In this document: positions 11,771 through 18,749 of the stretch, piece by piece | How the letters are laid out: every line of letters begins with the position of its first letter | Position numbering within the stretch: the stretch's first letter is position 1 | Origin: Gemmatimonadota bacterium | GTDB taxonomy: Bacteria; Gemmatimonadota; Gemmatimonadetes; Gemmatimonadales; GWC2-71-9 | Assembly (NCBI GenBank): GCA_003251175.1 | Contig: QKHC01000055.1 | Coordinates: forward strand, 1 to 43,747 | Direction: 5' to 3' | Length of the DNA stretch: 43,747 bases | Position numbers and translations under genes: made by a program | The notes under the pieces: generated by a model | The model's input: only the letters and a program-made list of their open reading frames with translations | Told to the model about the DNA's origin: nothing | Databases searched by the model: none

Positions 11771-11863
11771 CACTCTGCCGCTCTTGGGGCTATGGCGCCG
11801 CCCGGCACGGCGGGAGTCCGCGACAACTACCGTGGCAGTCCCGGCGCACATAGATATGTAGCC

Positions 11864-13135
11864 ATGCTCGCTACCAGCCTGCTGCTCGCCGCCGTCGCCT
11901 TCACAGCCCAGGACACAGGATCGATCGCCGCCGCCCGGGTGCTTGAAGACGTCAAGTACCTCGCCGCCGACGAGCGCGAGGGACGGGGATTCGGGACCCC
12001 GGGGCTCGCCGATGCCGGTGCCTACGTCGCCGAAGCCTTTCGCACCGCGGGACTGGAACCGGGGGGACCGGACGGTTCCTGGTTCCAGGAGTTCACTGTC
12101 TCGGCGGACGCCCCCGGCCTGGCCCACGCGGGGCTGAGTGGTGGCACGACGCGCAACGTCGTGGCGGTGTTGCGCGGCCGCGATCCGGCGCTGCGCGGTC
12201 AGGTGGTCGTCGTCGGCGCCCACTACGACCACCTCGGGCGCGGCGGTGCGAACGCGCTGGACCCCGACAGCACCGGAAGCGTCCACAACGGGGCCGATGA
12301 CAACGCGTCAGGAACCGCAGCCCTGCTCGAGATCGCGCGTCGCCTGGCGGCGCGCGAGCCCGGCCGCTCCATTGTGTTCGTGGCATTCAGCGGCGAAGAA
12401 CTTGGTGTGCTGGGGTCGAGCTACTACACCCAGAATCCCGTTCCGGCGCCGGTGGATTCGATCTACGCGATGGTCAATCTCGACATGGTCGGACGCCTGC
12501 GCGATGACAAGTTGCTCGCGCTGGGCGTGGAATCGGCAGCCGAATTGCGGGGCCTGCTGGATTCGTTGAACGCGACGGGTGCCGCATCAAACGGTGGGCA
12601 CCGGTTCGACCTGCGCGCCTCGGGGGATGGCTGGGGGCCGAGCGACCACGCGTCGTTCTACGCGGTCCATAAGCCCGTGATTCACTTCTTCACGGACCTG
12701 CACGAGGATTACCACCGCGCCACCGACGACTGGGATCGCATCAACGCCCCCGGGATCGTACGGGTCGTGGACTACGCCGCCGACCTGGCCATGGCCCTCG
12801 CCAACCGCACCGCCCCGCTGACCTTCGTCGACGTGCCGCGCCCGCAGGTCAGCACCAGCGGTCGTTCGAGCGCGTCGCTCGGCACGATACCGGACATGAG
12901 CGGCACCCCGGGGGGCGTGCGCCTGTCCGGAGTACGGGCGGGCGGACCGGCCGCCGTCGCCGGACTCCAGGCCGGGGATATCATCATCGGCCTGGGCGAT
13001 CACACTATCGCCAACCTGTACCACATGACCGATGCCCTCAACGCCCACCAGCCAGGCGACACGGTCGTCGTGAGGGTGCTGCGGGGCGATCAGGAACTCG
13101 AGTTCACCGCCGTCCTCGGACGCCGCGGGTCGTGA
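11864..13135 (+). CDS. Exported M28 family aminopeptidase with C-terminal PDZ domain
   Basis: Di-zinc exopeptidase of family M28, probably periplasmic or secreted; 423 residues from ATG 11864, chosen because it directly starts a signal peptide (LATSLLLAAVAFTAQ). An upstream in-frame start at 11792 would bury that signal. Zinc site: His120 and Asp122 in AHYDHLG, Asp146 in NGADDNASG, general base Glu178 and ligand Glu179 in FSGEELG, Asp207 in NLDMVG, His284 in HEDYH. A protease-associated (PA) insert is absent. Residues ~350-423 form a PDZ domain (VRLSGVRAGGPAAVAGLQAG), which may bind substrate C-termini. There is no Shine-Dalgarno; TAGATA is placed 7 bases before the ATG. The stop overlaps the GTG of the next gene, so the GAF protein is translationally coupled. 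Confidence 0.93.
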   Translation: MLATSLLLAAVAFTAQDTGSIAAARVLEDVKYLAADEREGRGFGTPGLADAGAYVAEAFRTAGLEPGGPDGSWFQEFTVSADAPGLAHAGLSGGTTRNVVAVLRGRDPALRGQVVVVGAHYDHLGRGGANALDPDSTGSVHNGADDNASGTAALLEIARRLAAREPGRSIVFVAFSGEELGVLGSSYYTQNPVPAPVDSIYAMVNLDMVGRLRDDKLLALGVESAAELRGLLDSLNATGAASNGGHRFDLRASGDGWGPSDHASFYAVHKPVIHFFTDLHEDYHRATDDWDRINAPGIVRVVDYAADLAMALANRTAPLTFVDVPRPQVSTSGRSSASLGTIPDMSGTPGGVRLSGVRAGGPAAVAGLQAGDIIIGLGDHTIANLYHMTDALNAHQPGDTVVVRVLRGDQELEFTAVLGRRGS

Positions 13136-13587
13136 CACCCCTCGACGCCCGCGGCGTGGTGCGCGCGCTGCGCGCCGCGCATCTGCATGACGCCGACCGC
13201 AGCGGATTGCTGCGCATGGCCTGCGAACGCATCCGCGGGTGGGGCGGCCCGTTCACGTCCGTGTACGCCTACATGCTGCACGGCGACGACCTCGTGCTGG
13301 AGGCCTTCGCCGGGCGCGAGACCCCCCACACCCGCATCGCCGTGGGTACCGGCGTCTGCGGCACCGCTGTCGCCTCGGGGGCCGATCAGAACGTACCGGA
13401 CGTCAGCGCAGCGGCGCACTACCTCGCCTGCAACACCTTCACCCGCTCCGAGCTGGTCGTCCTCATCCGACGCGGACCGACCATCTTGGGGCAGATCGAC
13501 ATCGACTCCGACGTGCCGGAGGGCTTCGGCCCCGCGGAGCACGCGGCGGTGCGGGAGGTCGCTGACGGCCTCGCCGTGCTGCTATAG
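13132..13587 (+). CDS. GAF-domain protein, free methionine-(R)-sulfoxide reductase-like
   Basis: A compact GAF protein of 151 residues resembling fRMsr (E. coli MsrC/YebR), which reduces free methionine-(R)-sulfoxide. Supporting motifs are TRIAVGTGVCGTA (Cys76), HYLACNT (Cys100), RSELVVLI and GQIDIDSDVPEGFG. The 24-residue spacing of Cys76 and Cys100 equals that of Cys94 and Cys118 in the E. coli enzyme as I recall its sequence. The third family cysteine (Cys84) is replaced by His66. The GTG start overlaps the TGA of the M28 peptidase gene. Coupling of a peptidase to methionine-sulfoxide repair would make sense for recycling oxidised peptides, but the protein has no signal peptide and would act in the cytoplasm. 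The alternative is a redox-sensing GAF protein. Confidence 0.8.
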   Translation: MTPLDARGVVRALRAAHLHDADRSGLLRMACERIRGWGGPFTSVYAYMLHGDDLVLEAFAGRETPHTRIAVGTGVCGTAVASGADQNVPDVSAAAHYLACNTFTRSELVVLIRRGPTILGQIDIDSDVPEGFGPAEHAAVREVADGLAVLL

Positions 13588-13615
13588 CACACCAACCCAA
13601 CCCGGAGGAAACGGA

Positions 13616-14077
13616 ATGAAGCATCGGACGCTCACCCTGTGTGCCCTCCTGGCCCTGTGCGCCGGGGCACCACTGTCCGCGCAGGTCCGGTTCGGCGTTC
13701 AAGCCGACTGGGGGGACAACAGCGATTTCGGGATCGGCGGGCGATTGGAGCATGGGCTGGCGAAGCTGTTCCCCAAGGTGCCACTGCGGGGGGCGGCGTC
13801 GTTCGACTACTTTTTCCCCGGCAACAGCCTCAATTACTGGGAGATCAACTACAACGTCTTCTACCAGTTGAAGGCCGACGCGCTGACACCCTACGCCGGC
13901 GGTGGCTTGGTGCTGGCGTACGCCTCTGCCAACGGCAACTCCAACAGCGACCTGGGAGTCAATCTCGGGGGTGGCCTGAAGTTCGCGACCGGCAGCAAGC
14001 TCACGCCGTTCATCGAGGGCCGAATCGAGCTGGGCGCCGGAGAGCAGTTCGTGCTCACCGGCGGCCTGCTGTTCTAG
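13616..14077 (+). CDS. Small outer-membrane beta-barrel-like protein
   Basis: A 153-residue exported protein of unknown function. It has a clear signal peptide (TLTLCALLALCAGAPLSAQ), then alternating hydrophobic/polar strands (VRFGVQADWG, FGIGGRLEHGL, YWEINYNVFYQLK, LGVNLGGGLKF) and a C-terminal Phe (FVLTGGLLF), the usual signature of outer-membrane barrels. The size suggests an 8-stranded barrel of the OmpA/OmpW-like type. A very strong ribosome-binding site (GGAGGAAAC at 13603-13611) fixes the ATG at 13616 and suggests high expression. It sits 28 bases after the GAF gene and is followed by a strong terminator. Confidence 0.82.
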   Translation: MKHRTLTLCALLALCAGAPLSAQVRFGVQADWGDNSDFGIGGRLEHGLAKLFPKVPLRGAASFDYFFPGNSLNYWEINYNVFYQLKADALTPYAGGGLVLAYASANGNSNSDLGVNLGGGLKFATGSKLTPFIEGRIELGAGEQFVLTGGLLF

Positions 14078-14098
14078 ACACCGTCGGGTGAGGACAAC

Positions 14099-14135
14099 GC
14101 GAGGGCGGCTCGACTCGGGCCGCCCTCGCCGTTTC
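14099..14135 (+). terminator. Strong intrinsic terminator
   Basis: A perfect 11-bp GC-rich stem (arms 14099-14109 and 14119-14129, 9-base loop) starts 21 bases after the barrel-protein stop and is followed by CGTTTCC. It should end the M28/GAF/barrel transcript. It also argues that the alpha/beta hydrolase start lies downstream of it. Confidence 0.75.
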
Positions 14136-14144
14136 CGGGTCCGC

Positions 14145-14150
14145 TATCTT
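14145..14150 (+). promoter_or_regulatory. Candidate -10 for the alpha/beta hydrolase gene
   Basis: TATCTT lies 6 bases before the GTG at 14157. Together with the lack of a Shine-Dalgarno sequence and the terminator just upstream, it suggests a leaderless or near-leaderless start. No clear -35 is visible; the expected -35 position falls within the terminator stem. Confidence 0.4.
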
Positions 14151-14156
14151 CCGGTC

Positions 14157-14987
14157 GTGCACGTCGCGGTCAACGGCGTCCGCCTGTTCACCCGGCGCGT
14201 GGGCAGCGGCCCTCTGGTGGTGGTGCTCCACGGTGGCCCCGGTGCGCACCACGACTACCTCCTCCCGCAGTACGACCGCTTCGCAGTCGGCCGCGAGCTG
14301 TTCTACTACGACCAGCGGGGCGGCGGCCGCTCGCCGGTCGATCGCGACACGCCGGTAGGCTGGCGCGACCACGTCGCCGACCTCGACGCGCTGCGCGCGC
14401 ACCTGGAACTCGACCGCGTCACCCTGCTCGGGTATTCATGGGGCGGGCTGCTGGCGCTGCTCTACTACGTCGAGCACCCACGGCGCGTCGCCCGGCTGGC
14501 GCTGGTGGCTCCGGCGTCGCCAACGGCGGCGTTTCGACACCAGTTCGAGCGGGTCTTCAGCACCCGCAACGCCGCACCGGAGATCGCCGCGGAGCGCGCA
14601 CTGTTGCGCGCCAGCGGATTGCGGGATCGAGATCCCGATACGTACCGGCGCCGCGCCTTCGAGTTGTCAGTCGCCGGATACTTTCGTGACTGGCGGGACG
14701 CACGTCACCTCACGCCCTTCCGCGTGACCGCCCGCACTCAGCATGCCGTGTGGGATAGCCTCGGGGCGGACTTCGACCTGCGGCCGCGGCTGCGAGCCGT
14801 CGCGGGGCCCCACCCTCCCACCCGCATACTCCACGGAACCGAGGATCCCATTCCCATCGCGGGTAGTCGCATGTACGCCGAGCTGCTCGACGCCGACCTG
14901 GTGGAGCTGGAGACAGGACATTGCCCCCACGTGGAAGCGACCGCGGAGTTCATCGCGGCGCTGGACCCGTTCCTGCCCGCCGCATGA
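14157..14987 (+). CDS. Alpha/beta hydrolase, proline iminopeptidase-like
   Basis: A 276-residue alpha/beta-hydrolase of the S33 (prolyl aminopeptidase/tricorn-factor) type. Seen: oxyanion-hole motif HGGPGAHHDY, strand motif YYDQRGGGRS, nucleophile elbow GYSWGG with Ser94, then HGTEDPI (acid Asp) and TGHCPHVEA (catalytic His), giving a complete triad. A cap region lies at ~130-220. GTG 14157 is chosen because the upstream in-frame start (14088) would read through the terminator hairpin. No signal peptide, so cytoplasmic. Its stop overlaps the ATG of the next gene (ATGA), indicating a two-gene unit. The S33 family includes aminopeptidases and esterases; the substrate cannot be told from sequence. 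Confidence 0.9.
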   Translation: MHVAVNGVRLFTRRVGSGPLVVVLHGGPGAHHDYLLPQYDRFAVGRELFYYDQRGGGRSPVDRDTPVGWRDHVADLDALRAHLELDRVTLLGYSWGGLLALLYYVEHPRRVARLALVAPASPTAAFRHQFERVFSTRNAAPEIAAERALLRASGLRDRDPDTYRRRAFELSVAGYFRDWRDARHLTPFRVTARTQHAVWDSLGADFDLRPRLRAVAGPHPPTRILHGTEDPIPIAGSRMYAELLDADLVELETGHCPHVEATAEFIAALDPFLPAA

Positions 14988-15718
14988 CCGACCGTCCCAC
15001 GCCGTTCACCATGGTCTTCGGTGACCTCGCCGCCGAGCACTTCCCGGCCATTGCCGACGCGCTGGAGCGCGCCGGGGGGAGGTCGGCCGACCGCGACGCC
15101 TTCGTCCTGGTGCACCCCGTCGGCATGCTGCTGCGACAGCTGGTTCCCGCTGAAGCACCGGCTGAAGCGCTCGAGGCGTACGTCCGCCTGCTCCACCACG
15201 CGTACCGTCACTGGGCAGCGGGTCGCTGGGTGTATCGCGTGAGCGACGCGGCGCTGGACCGCGCCACGGCGGGCGCGACCCTCAGCGGTGACCTCATCCA
15301 CCCGGCCCTCTACGTACAGCTGCCCGAACACCGCGTGTGGCGCGCTGCGGCGGCGGGCGAGACTCCCGAGCCGCTCGACGGCATGTTCGTGACCGAGACA
15401 TCCATCGCGGGGAGCATCGCCGTCCTCGGGATCTCCGGCATGCACCGCCACCGACCGGGTTTCAGCGCCGTATCAGTGGAAGGCCGGGTCGACCGGGATG
15501 ACGCGACGGGCGTCGAGCTGCTGGTGGAGGCGCGACGCGACGACGGCTCCGCCCCGTTCACGCCCCTGTTGGACGGCGGCGCGGCGGCCGGGATCTATTC
15601 GCTGGCGAACGCCGGCGAGCTGCTGCTCCTGACCTGCCGTCTGCTCAGCGGGCTGCCGATCGCGCGCGCGTCGGCGGAGGTAGCCGCGACCGGTGAGCGT
15701 TACGTCCTGGTGCCGTGA
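14984..15718 (+). CDS. Uncharacterised protein coupled to the hydrolase
   Basis: I do not recognise this 244-residue protein. It is a soluble, Ala/Arg-rich alpha/beta protein with no signal peptide or membrane segment. Notable stretches are VFGDLAAEHFPAIADALERA near the N-terminus, LVHPVGMLLRQLVP, and a well-ordered middle (HPALYVQLPEHRVW; GMFVTETS; VLGISGMHRHRPGFSAV). Codon pattern and the lack of frame breaks support real coding. ATG 14984 overlaps the TGA of the alpha/beta hydrolase, so the two are probably made together and may act in one pathway. The end is 28 bases before endonuclease III. Confidence 0.8.
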   Translation: MTDRPTPFTMVFGDLAAEHFPAIADALERAGGRSADRDAFVLVHPVGMLLRQLVPAEAPAEALEAYVRLLHHAYRHWAAGRWVYRVSDAALDRATAGATLSGDLIHPALYVQLPEHRVWRAAAAGETPEPLDGMFVTETSIAGSIAVLGISGMHRHRPGFSAVSVEGRVDRDDATGVELLVEARRDDGSAPFTPLLDGGAAAGIYSLANAGELLLLTCRLLSGLPIARASAEVAATGERYVLVP

Positions 15719-15733
15719 TCACCGCACACACGT

Positions 15734-15739
15734 TATCGT
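15734..15739 (+). promoter_or_regulatory. Candidate -10 for endonuclease III gene
   Basis: TATCGT ends exactly 7 bases before the ATG at 15747, and no Shine-Dalgarno is present. This matches the leaderless arrangement seen at several other genes in the window. Confidence 0.4.
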
Positions 15740-15746
15740 CCTGCCC

Positions 15747-16448
15747 ATGAGACGGCGAGCCGCCGGCCGGTCGACCGCTGCCAGCCGCCGGGGGCGCCCG
15801 GCGGAGACCCCCGCCGAGCGCAAGGCGCGCGCGCGCAGGATCATCGCCCGCCTCAGCCGGGAGTTCCCCGACGCCGCCTGTGCCCTCGACCACCGCAATC
15901 CGCTCGAGCTCCTCGTAGCGACGATCCTGTCGGCACAGTGTACCGATGCCCGCGTCAACCAAGTCACACCGGCGTTGTTCGCGAAATACCGGAACGCTGA
16001 CGCGTATGCGACAGCTGACCCCGGGGTGTTCGAGCGGGAAATCCAGTCCACCGGGTTCTTTCGCAACAAGACCAAATCCATCATCGGCATGGCACAAGCC
16101 CTGGTCGAACGGCACGCCGGACGCGTACCGGACTCGATGGAGGCGCTCGTCGCCCTGCCGGGCGTCGGTCGCAAGACGGCGAACGTCGTGCTGGGCAATG
16201 CGTTCGGGAAGAACGACGGTATCGTCGTGGACACGCATGTCCAGCGCATCACCGCACTCCTCGGTCTCACCCGCGAATCGACGCCGGAGAAGATCGAGCG
16301 GGACCTCATGGCCCTGGTGCCACGATCCCAGTGGACGCTGGTCTCGCACCTGCTGATCCTGCACGGCAGGAAGACCTGCGTGGCACGCCGGCCGCGCTGC
16401 GAGCACTGCCGGCTGCGGCCGTTGTGCCCCTCGGCAAGAGTGCCGTAG
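15747..16448 (+). CDS. nth: Endonuclease III (DNA glycosylase/AP lyase)
   Basis: Base-excision-repair enzyme that removes oxidised pyrimidines and nicks the abasic site. The 233-residue product has a basic N-terminal extension (~25 residues of Arg/Ala/Gly) before the core. The helix-hairpin-helix LPGVGRKTANVVL carries catalytic Lys143, and Asp162 lies in VDTHVQR. Cys211, Cys218, Cys221 and Cys227 have the C-x6-C-x2-C-x5-C spacing of the 4Fe-4S cluster. The ATG at 15747 is chosen over 15693, which would overlap the preceding gene. The amidohydrolase follows 14 bases later. Confidence 0.96.
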   Translation: MRRRAAGRSTAASRRGRPAETPAERKARARRIIARLSREFPDAACALDHRNPLELLVATILSAQCTDARVNQVTPALFAKYRNADAYATADPGVFEREIQSTGFFRNKTKSIIGMAQALVERHAGRVPDSMEALVALPGVGRKTANVVLGNAFGKNDGIVVDTHVQRITALLGLTRESTPEKIERDLMALVPRSQWTLVSHLLILHGRKTCVARRPRCEHCRLRPLCPSARVP

Positions 16449-16451
16449 ACT
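16446..16451 (+). promoter_or_regulatory. Possible -10 for the M20 amidohydrolase gene
   Basis: TAGACT overlaps the nth stop codon and ends 11 bases before ATG 16463, which has no Shine-Dalgarno. A transcript from it would have only a few leader bases. Read-through from nth is an equally good explanation for expression. Confidence 0.25.
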
Positions 16452-16462
16452 TCATACCAGCC

Positions 16463-17614
16463 ATGACGCTGCCACCGACCGACGCTGACCGTCTGATCGC
16501 CGACCGCCGCGACCTACACGAGCATCCCGAGCTGGGGTTCCAGGAAACCCGCACGGCAGGCATCGTCGCTGAGCGGCTGGGGACGCAGGGATACGATGTT
16601 CGCACCGAGGTGGGAAAGACGGGGGTGGTCGCGGATCGCGGGCGTGAGGGCGGGCGGTGCGTCCTGGTACGCGCAGACATGGACGGTCTGCCCGTACAGG
16701 AAGCTACTGATCTCCCCTTCAAGTCGCGCCATCCGGGGCGGATGCACGCCTGTGGACACGACGGGCACGTGGCGATCGGGCTGGAGGTCGCGCGGCGCCT
16801 GGCGGACGCCCCGCTCCCCGGGCGCGTCAAGCTGGCCTTCCAGCCCGCTGAGGAGATCAACGGCGGTGCTGCGGCGATGATCGAGGACGGCGTCCTCGAC
16901 GCGCCGACGGTGAACGCCGCCTTCGGGCTGCACCTGTGGGCCAACCTCCCCACCGGCAAGATCGCCATCAGCGAAGGTCCCGTGATGGCCGCCGTGGATC
17001 TGTTCGAGATTCAGATCATCGGCCGCGGGGGACACGCCGGCCACCCGCACCAGACCATCGACCCCATCGTCACGGCCGCGCAGCTGACCAGCGCCCTGCA
17101 GACGATCGTCAGCCGGCGGCGGGATCCGTTCGAAGAGGGCGTGGTGTCGGTCACCCATGTGCGCGCAGGCGAGGCCTACAACGTCGTGCCGGACCGCGCC
17201 TTCCTGCGCGGCACAGTTCGTTCATACGGCGGACGCTTCTATGAGGAAGCACCGAAGCTCGTGGAGCGCACCGCGCGGGGCATCTGCGAGACGTTCGGTG
17301 CGCGCTGCGAGATCGACTACCGCCGGCTGAGCGGACCCGTCGTCAACGACGGCAAGATGAGCGCAGTCATGCGCGCAGCCGCCGTGGCAGCCGTGGGATC
17401 AGGCGGCGTGGTGACCGGTGTCCGGTCAATGGGTGGCGAAGACATGGCGCACTTCCTGTCGGCGGTTCCCGGCTGCTTCGCGTTCGTCGGTTCCGCACCG
17501 GCCGACCGCCCGACGTCCCCGCATCACAGTCCGACCTTCGACATCGATGAGCGCGCCCTCACCATTGGTGCGGACCTGCTCACGGCGACGGTGTTGGGCT
17601 ACCTGTCGAGCTGA
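16463..17614 (+). CDS. M20D family amidohydrolase (N-acyl-amino-acid / hippurate hydrolase-like)
   Basis: Metal-dependent amidohydrolase of 383 residues that removes acyl groups from N-acylated amino acids or related amides. Visible metal site: Cys97 and His99 in HACGHDGH, Glu130-Glu131 in QPAEEINGG, His157 in GLHLW, and a C-terminal His in PHHSPTFDID. The dimerisation (lid) domain spans ~170-290 (GRGGHAGHPHQTIDP). The ATG at 16463 aligns with the family N-terminus (RRDLHEHPELGFQE). Related enzymes act in amino-acid, auxin-conjugate or mycothiol-type metabolism; nothing nearby narrows the substrate. The 3' end overlaps the convergent ceramidase-like gene by 35 bases. Confidence 0.94.
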   Translation: MTLPPTDADRLIADRRDLHEHPELGFQETRTAGIVAERLGTQGYDVRTEVGKTGVVADRGREGGRCVLVRADMDGLPVQEATDLPFKSRHPGRMHACGHDGHVAIGLEVARRLADAPLPGRVKLAFQPAEEINGGAAAMIEDGVLDAPTVNAAFGLHLWANLPTGKIAISEGPVMAAVDLFEIQIIGRGGHAGHPHQTIDPIVTAAQLTSALQTIVSRRRDPFEEGVVSVTHVRAGEAYNVVPDRAFLRGTVRSYGGRFYEEAPKLVERTARGICETFGARCEIDYRRLSGPVVNDGKMSAVMRAAAVAAVGSGGVVTGVRSMGGEDMAHFLSAVPGCFAFVGSAPADRPTSPHHSPTFDIDERALTIGADLLTATVLGYLSS

Positions 17615-18386
17615 GCCGCGCAGCTCCCGGGTTCACGGGCGCCCGTCGGCGGACCATCCGCACCAACCACCACACCGAAGCCGCTGCCGCCAGATGCTTC
17701 AGCGTGTGACCGCTGAGGCCCAGATCAGCGTAGATCTCATAGTCGAGCAGCTCGCACAACCGCGCCACGACGTACCAGCCGAGCGCGATCCACAGGTCGA
17801 CACCACGGGTGTATCGCGGCGGGTTCGCGAGCAGGACCAGGGGAATCACGATCGTGGGGAGAAACTGCACCACTGCGTAGAGGCGCAGGTCCCCCGTTCC
17901 GATCCATACGAACACACTTGCTGCACCGGCCGCGAGCAGCGGCCCAAAGATGCGACGCGCGGTGGGCAGAGACACGCGCTCGGCGATCACTGCGGTCAGC
18001 AGCCCCATGGTAATGAGCGTCTGCGGAAGCCGATCCCAGACGAGCAGCGTGTTCGAAGGCGCGAGATGGTACAACCCCGACCCGACCCCAGTCGCGGCGA
18101 CCGCCCCGAACATGACCAGCCAGGGCAGGCGCTCCCAGGAGTCAACAAACGTGCAGCGCCGATCCCGGGCGACCAGTACGCCGAGCAAACCCACCAGGAG
18201 CAGCGGCAGGTTGGACAACACATCCAGGGCATTGGCGACGCCGAGCAGCGAACGCCGGTCGGCGAATCGATGGAACCCGGCGTCCTGCTGCAGTGGAGGC
18301 ACGGCGACAAACACGCCGACCAGCGCGACGACGGCCACCCCAGCGAGAATCGGGGGCGTGACCCACGGGCGTGAACCAGGCTTCAT
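17580..18386 (-). CDS. CREST-superfamily membrane hydrolase, alkaline ceramidase-like
   Basis: An integral membrane protein of 268 residues with about seven hydrophobic segments. It carries the full zinc-hydrolase pattern of alkaline ceramidases and relatives (CREST superfamily). Ser103 and His107 lie in GSGLYH, Asp118 is 11 residues further on in VWDRLP, and His227/His231 lie in HTLKH. These S-x3-H-x10-D and H-x3-H spacings match the human ACER residues as I know them (S77/H81/D92, H217/H221). It may hydrolyse an amide-linked membrane lipid. The ATG at 18386 is chosen because AGGGAGAG precedes it and the signal-like first helix starts there. A long upstream extension to 18626 is antisense to DUF5661 and rejected. 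Confidence 0.78.
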   Translation of the reverse strand: MKPGSRPWVTPPILAGVAVVALVGVFVAVPPLQQDAGFHRFADRRSLLGVANALDVLSNLPLLLVGLLGVLVARDRRCTFVDSWERLPWLVMFGAVAATGVGSGLYHLAPSNTLLVWDRLPQTLITMGLLTAVIAERVSLPTARRIFGPLLAAGAASVFVWIGTGDLRLYAVVQFLPTIVIPLVLLANPPRYTRGVDLWIALGWYVVARLCELLDYEIYADLGLSGHTLKHLAAAASVWWLVRMVRRRAPVNPGAARLSSTGSPTPSP

Positions 18387-18456
18387 CTCTCCCTCATGTG
18401 CTCGCCATCCCCGCCGTGGTAGGTAACCCGGTACGACCTCGAGCGCGAGGAGCCCC

Positions 18457-18711
18457 ATGAAACGGTTTACTCGAACCGACGCCCTCAGTATCGGGACGCA
18501 GCTCGGCATCGACTGGCGTCTGGTAGATGTAGAGGAATTCACCGCCGGGCTCAACGTGGAGCTGGAGCACGGCACGCGCGATCCCGCCACCAATGTGACC
18601 GGCGACGACCCGGTTCTCACGGGCAAGATCGCGCTGGCGCACCTGCGGGAGCTGCCGGACTACTACACCCGGTTGGCCCGGATCGAAGAGGGTAGCTCGG
18701 CCGTCACCTGA
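18457..18711 (+). CDS. DUF5661 family small protein
   Basis: An 84-residue soluble protein of unknown function. The core VDVEEFTAGLNVELEHGTRD, followed by NVTGDDPVLTGKIALAHLRE and PDYYTRL, is the highly conserved block I associate with family DUF5661, found in bacteria and archaea. GAGGAG at 18447-18452 sets the ATG at 18457. It is divergent from the ceramidase-like gene (70-base gap) and 38 bases upstream of the DUF255 gene. The family is small, acidic and without known biochemical role. Confidence 0.85.
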   Translation: MKRFTRTDALSIGTQLGIDWRLVDVEEFTAGLNVELEHGTRDPATNVTGDDPVLTGKIALAHLRELPDYYTRLARIEEGSSAVT

Positions 18712-18736
18712 CCGGCCCCGGTGCGGCCGCCGCCGC

Positions 18737-18742
18737 TACATT
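18737..18742 (+). promoter_or_regulatory. Candidate -10 for DUF255 gene
   Basis: TACATT ends 7 bases before ATG 18750, with no Shine-Dalgarno between. This is the clearest leaderless-type start on the plus strand. The -35 region is not recognisable. Confidence 0.45.
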
Positions 18743-18749
18743 CCTCATC

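Noticed and set aside
18387-18626. N-terminal extension of the CREST-like protein
   Set aside because: Ser/Thr/Arg-rich, antisense to DUF5661, and a strong AGGGAGAG site supports the internal ATG at 18386.
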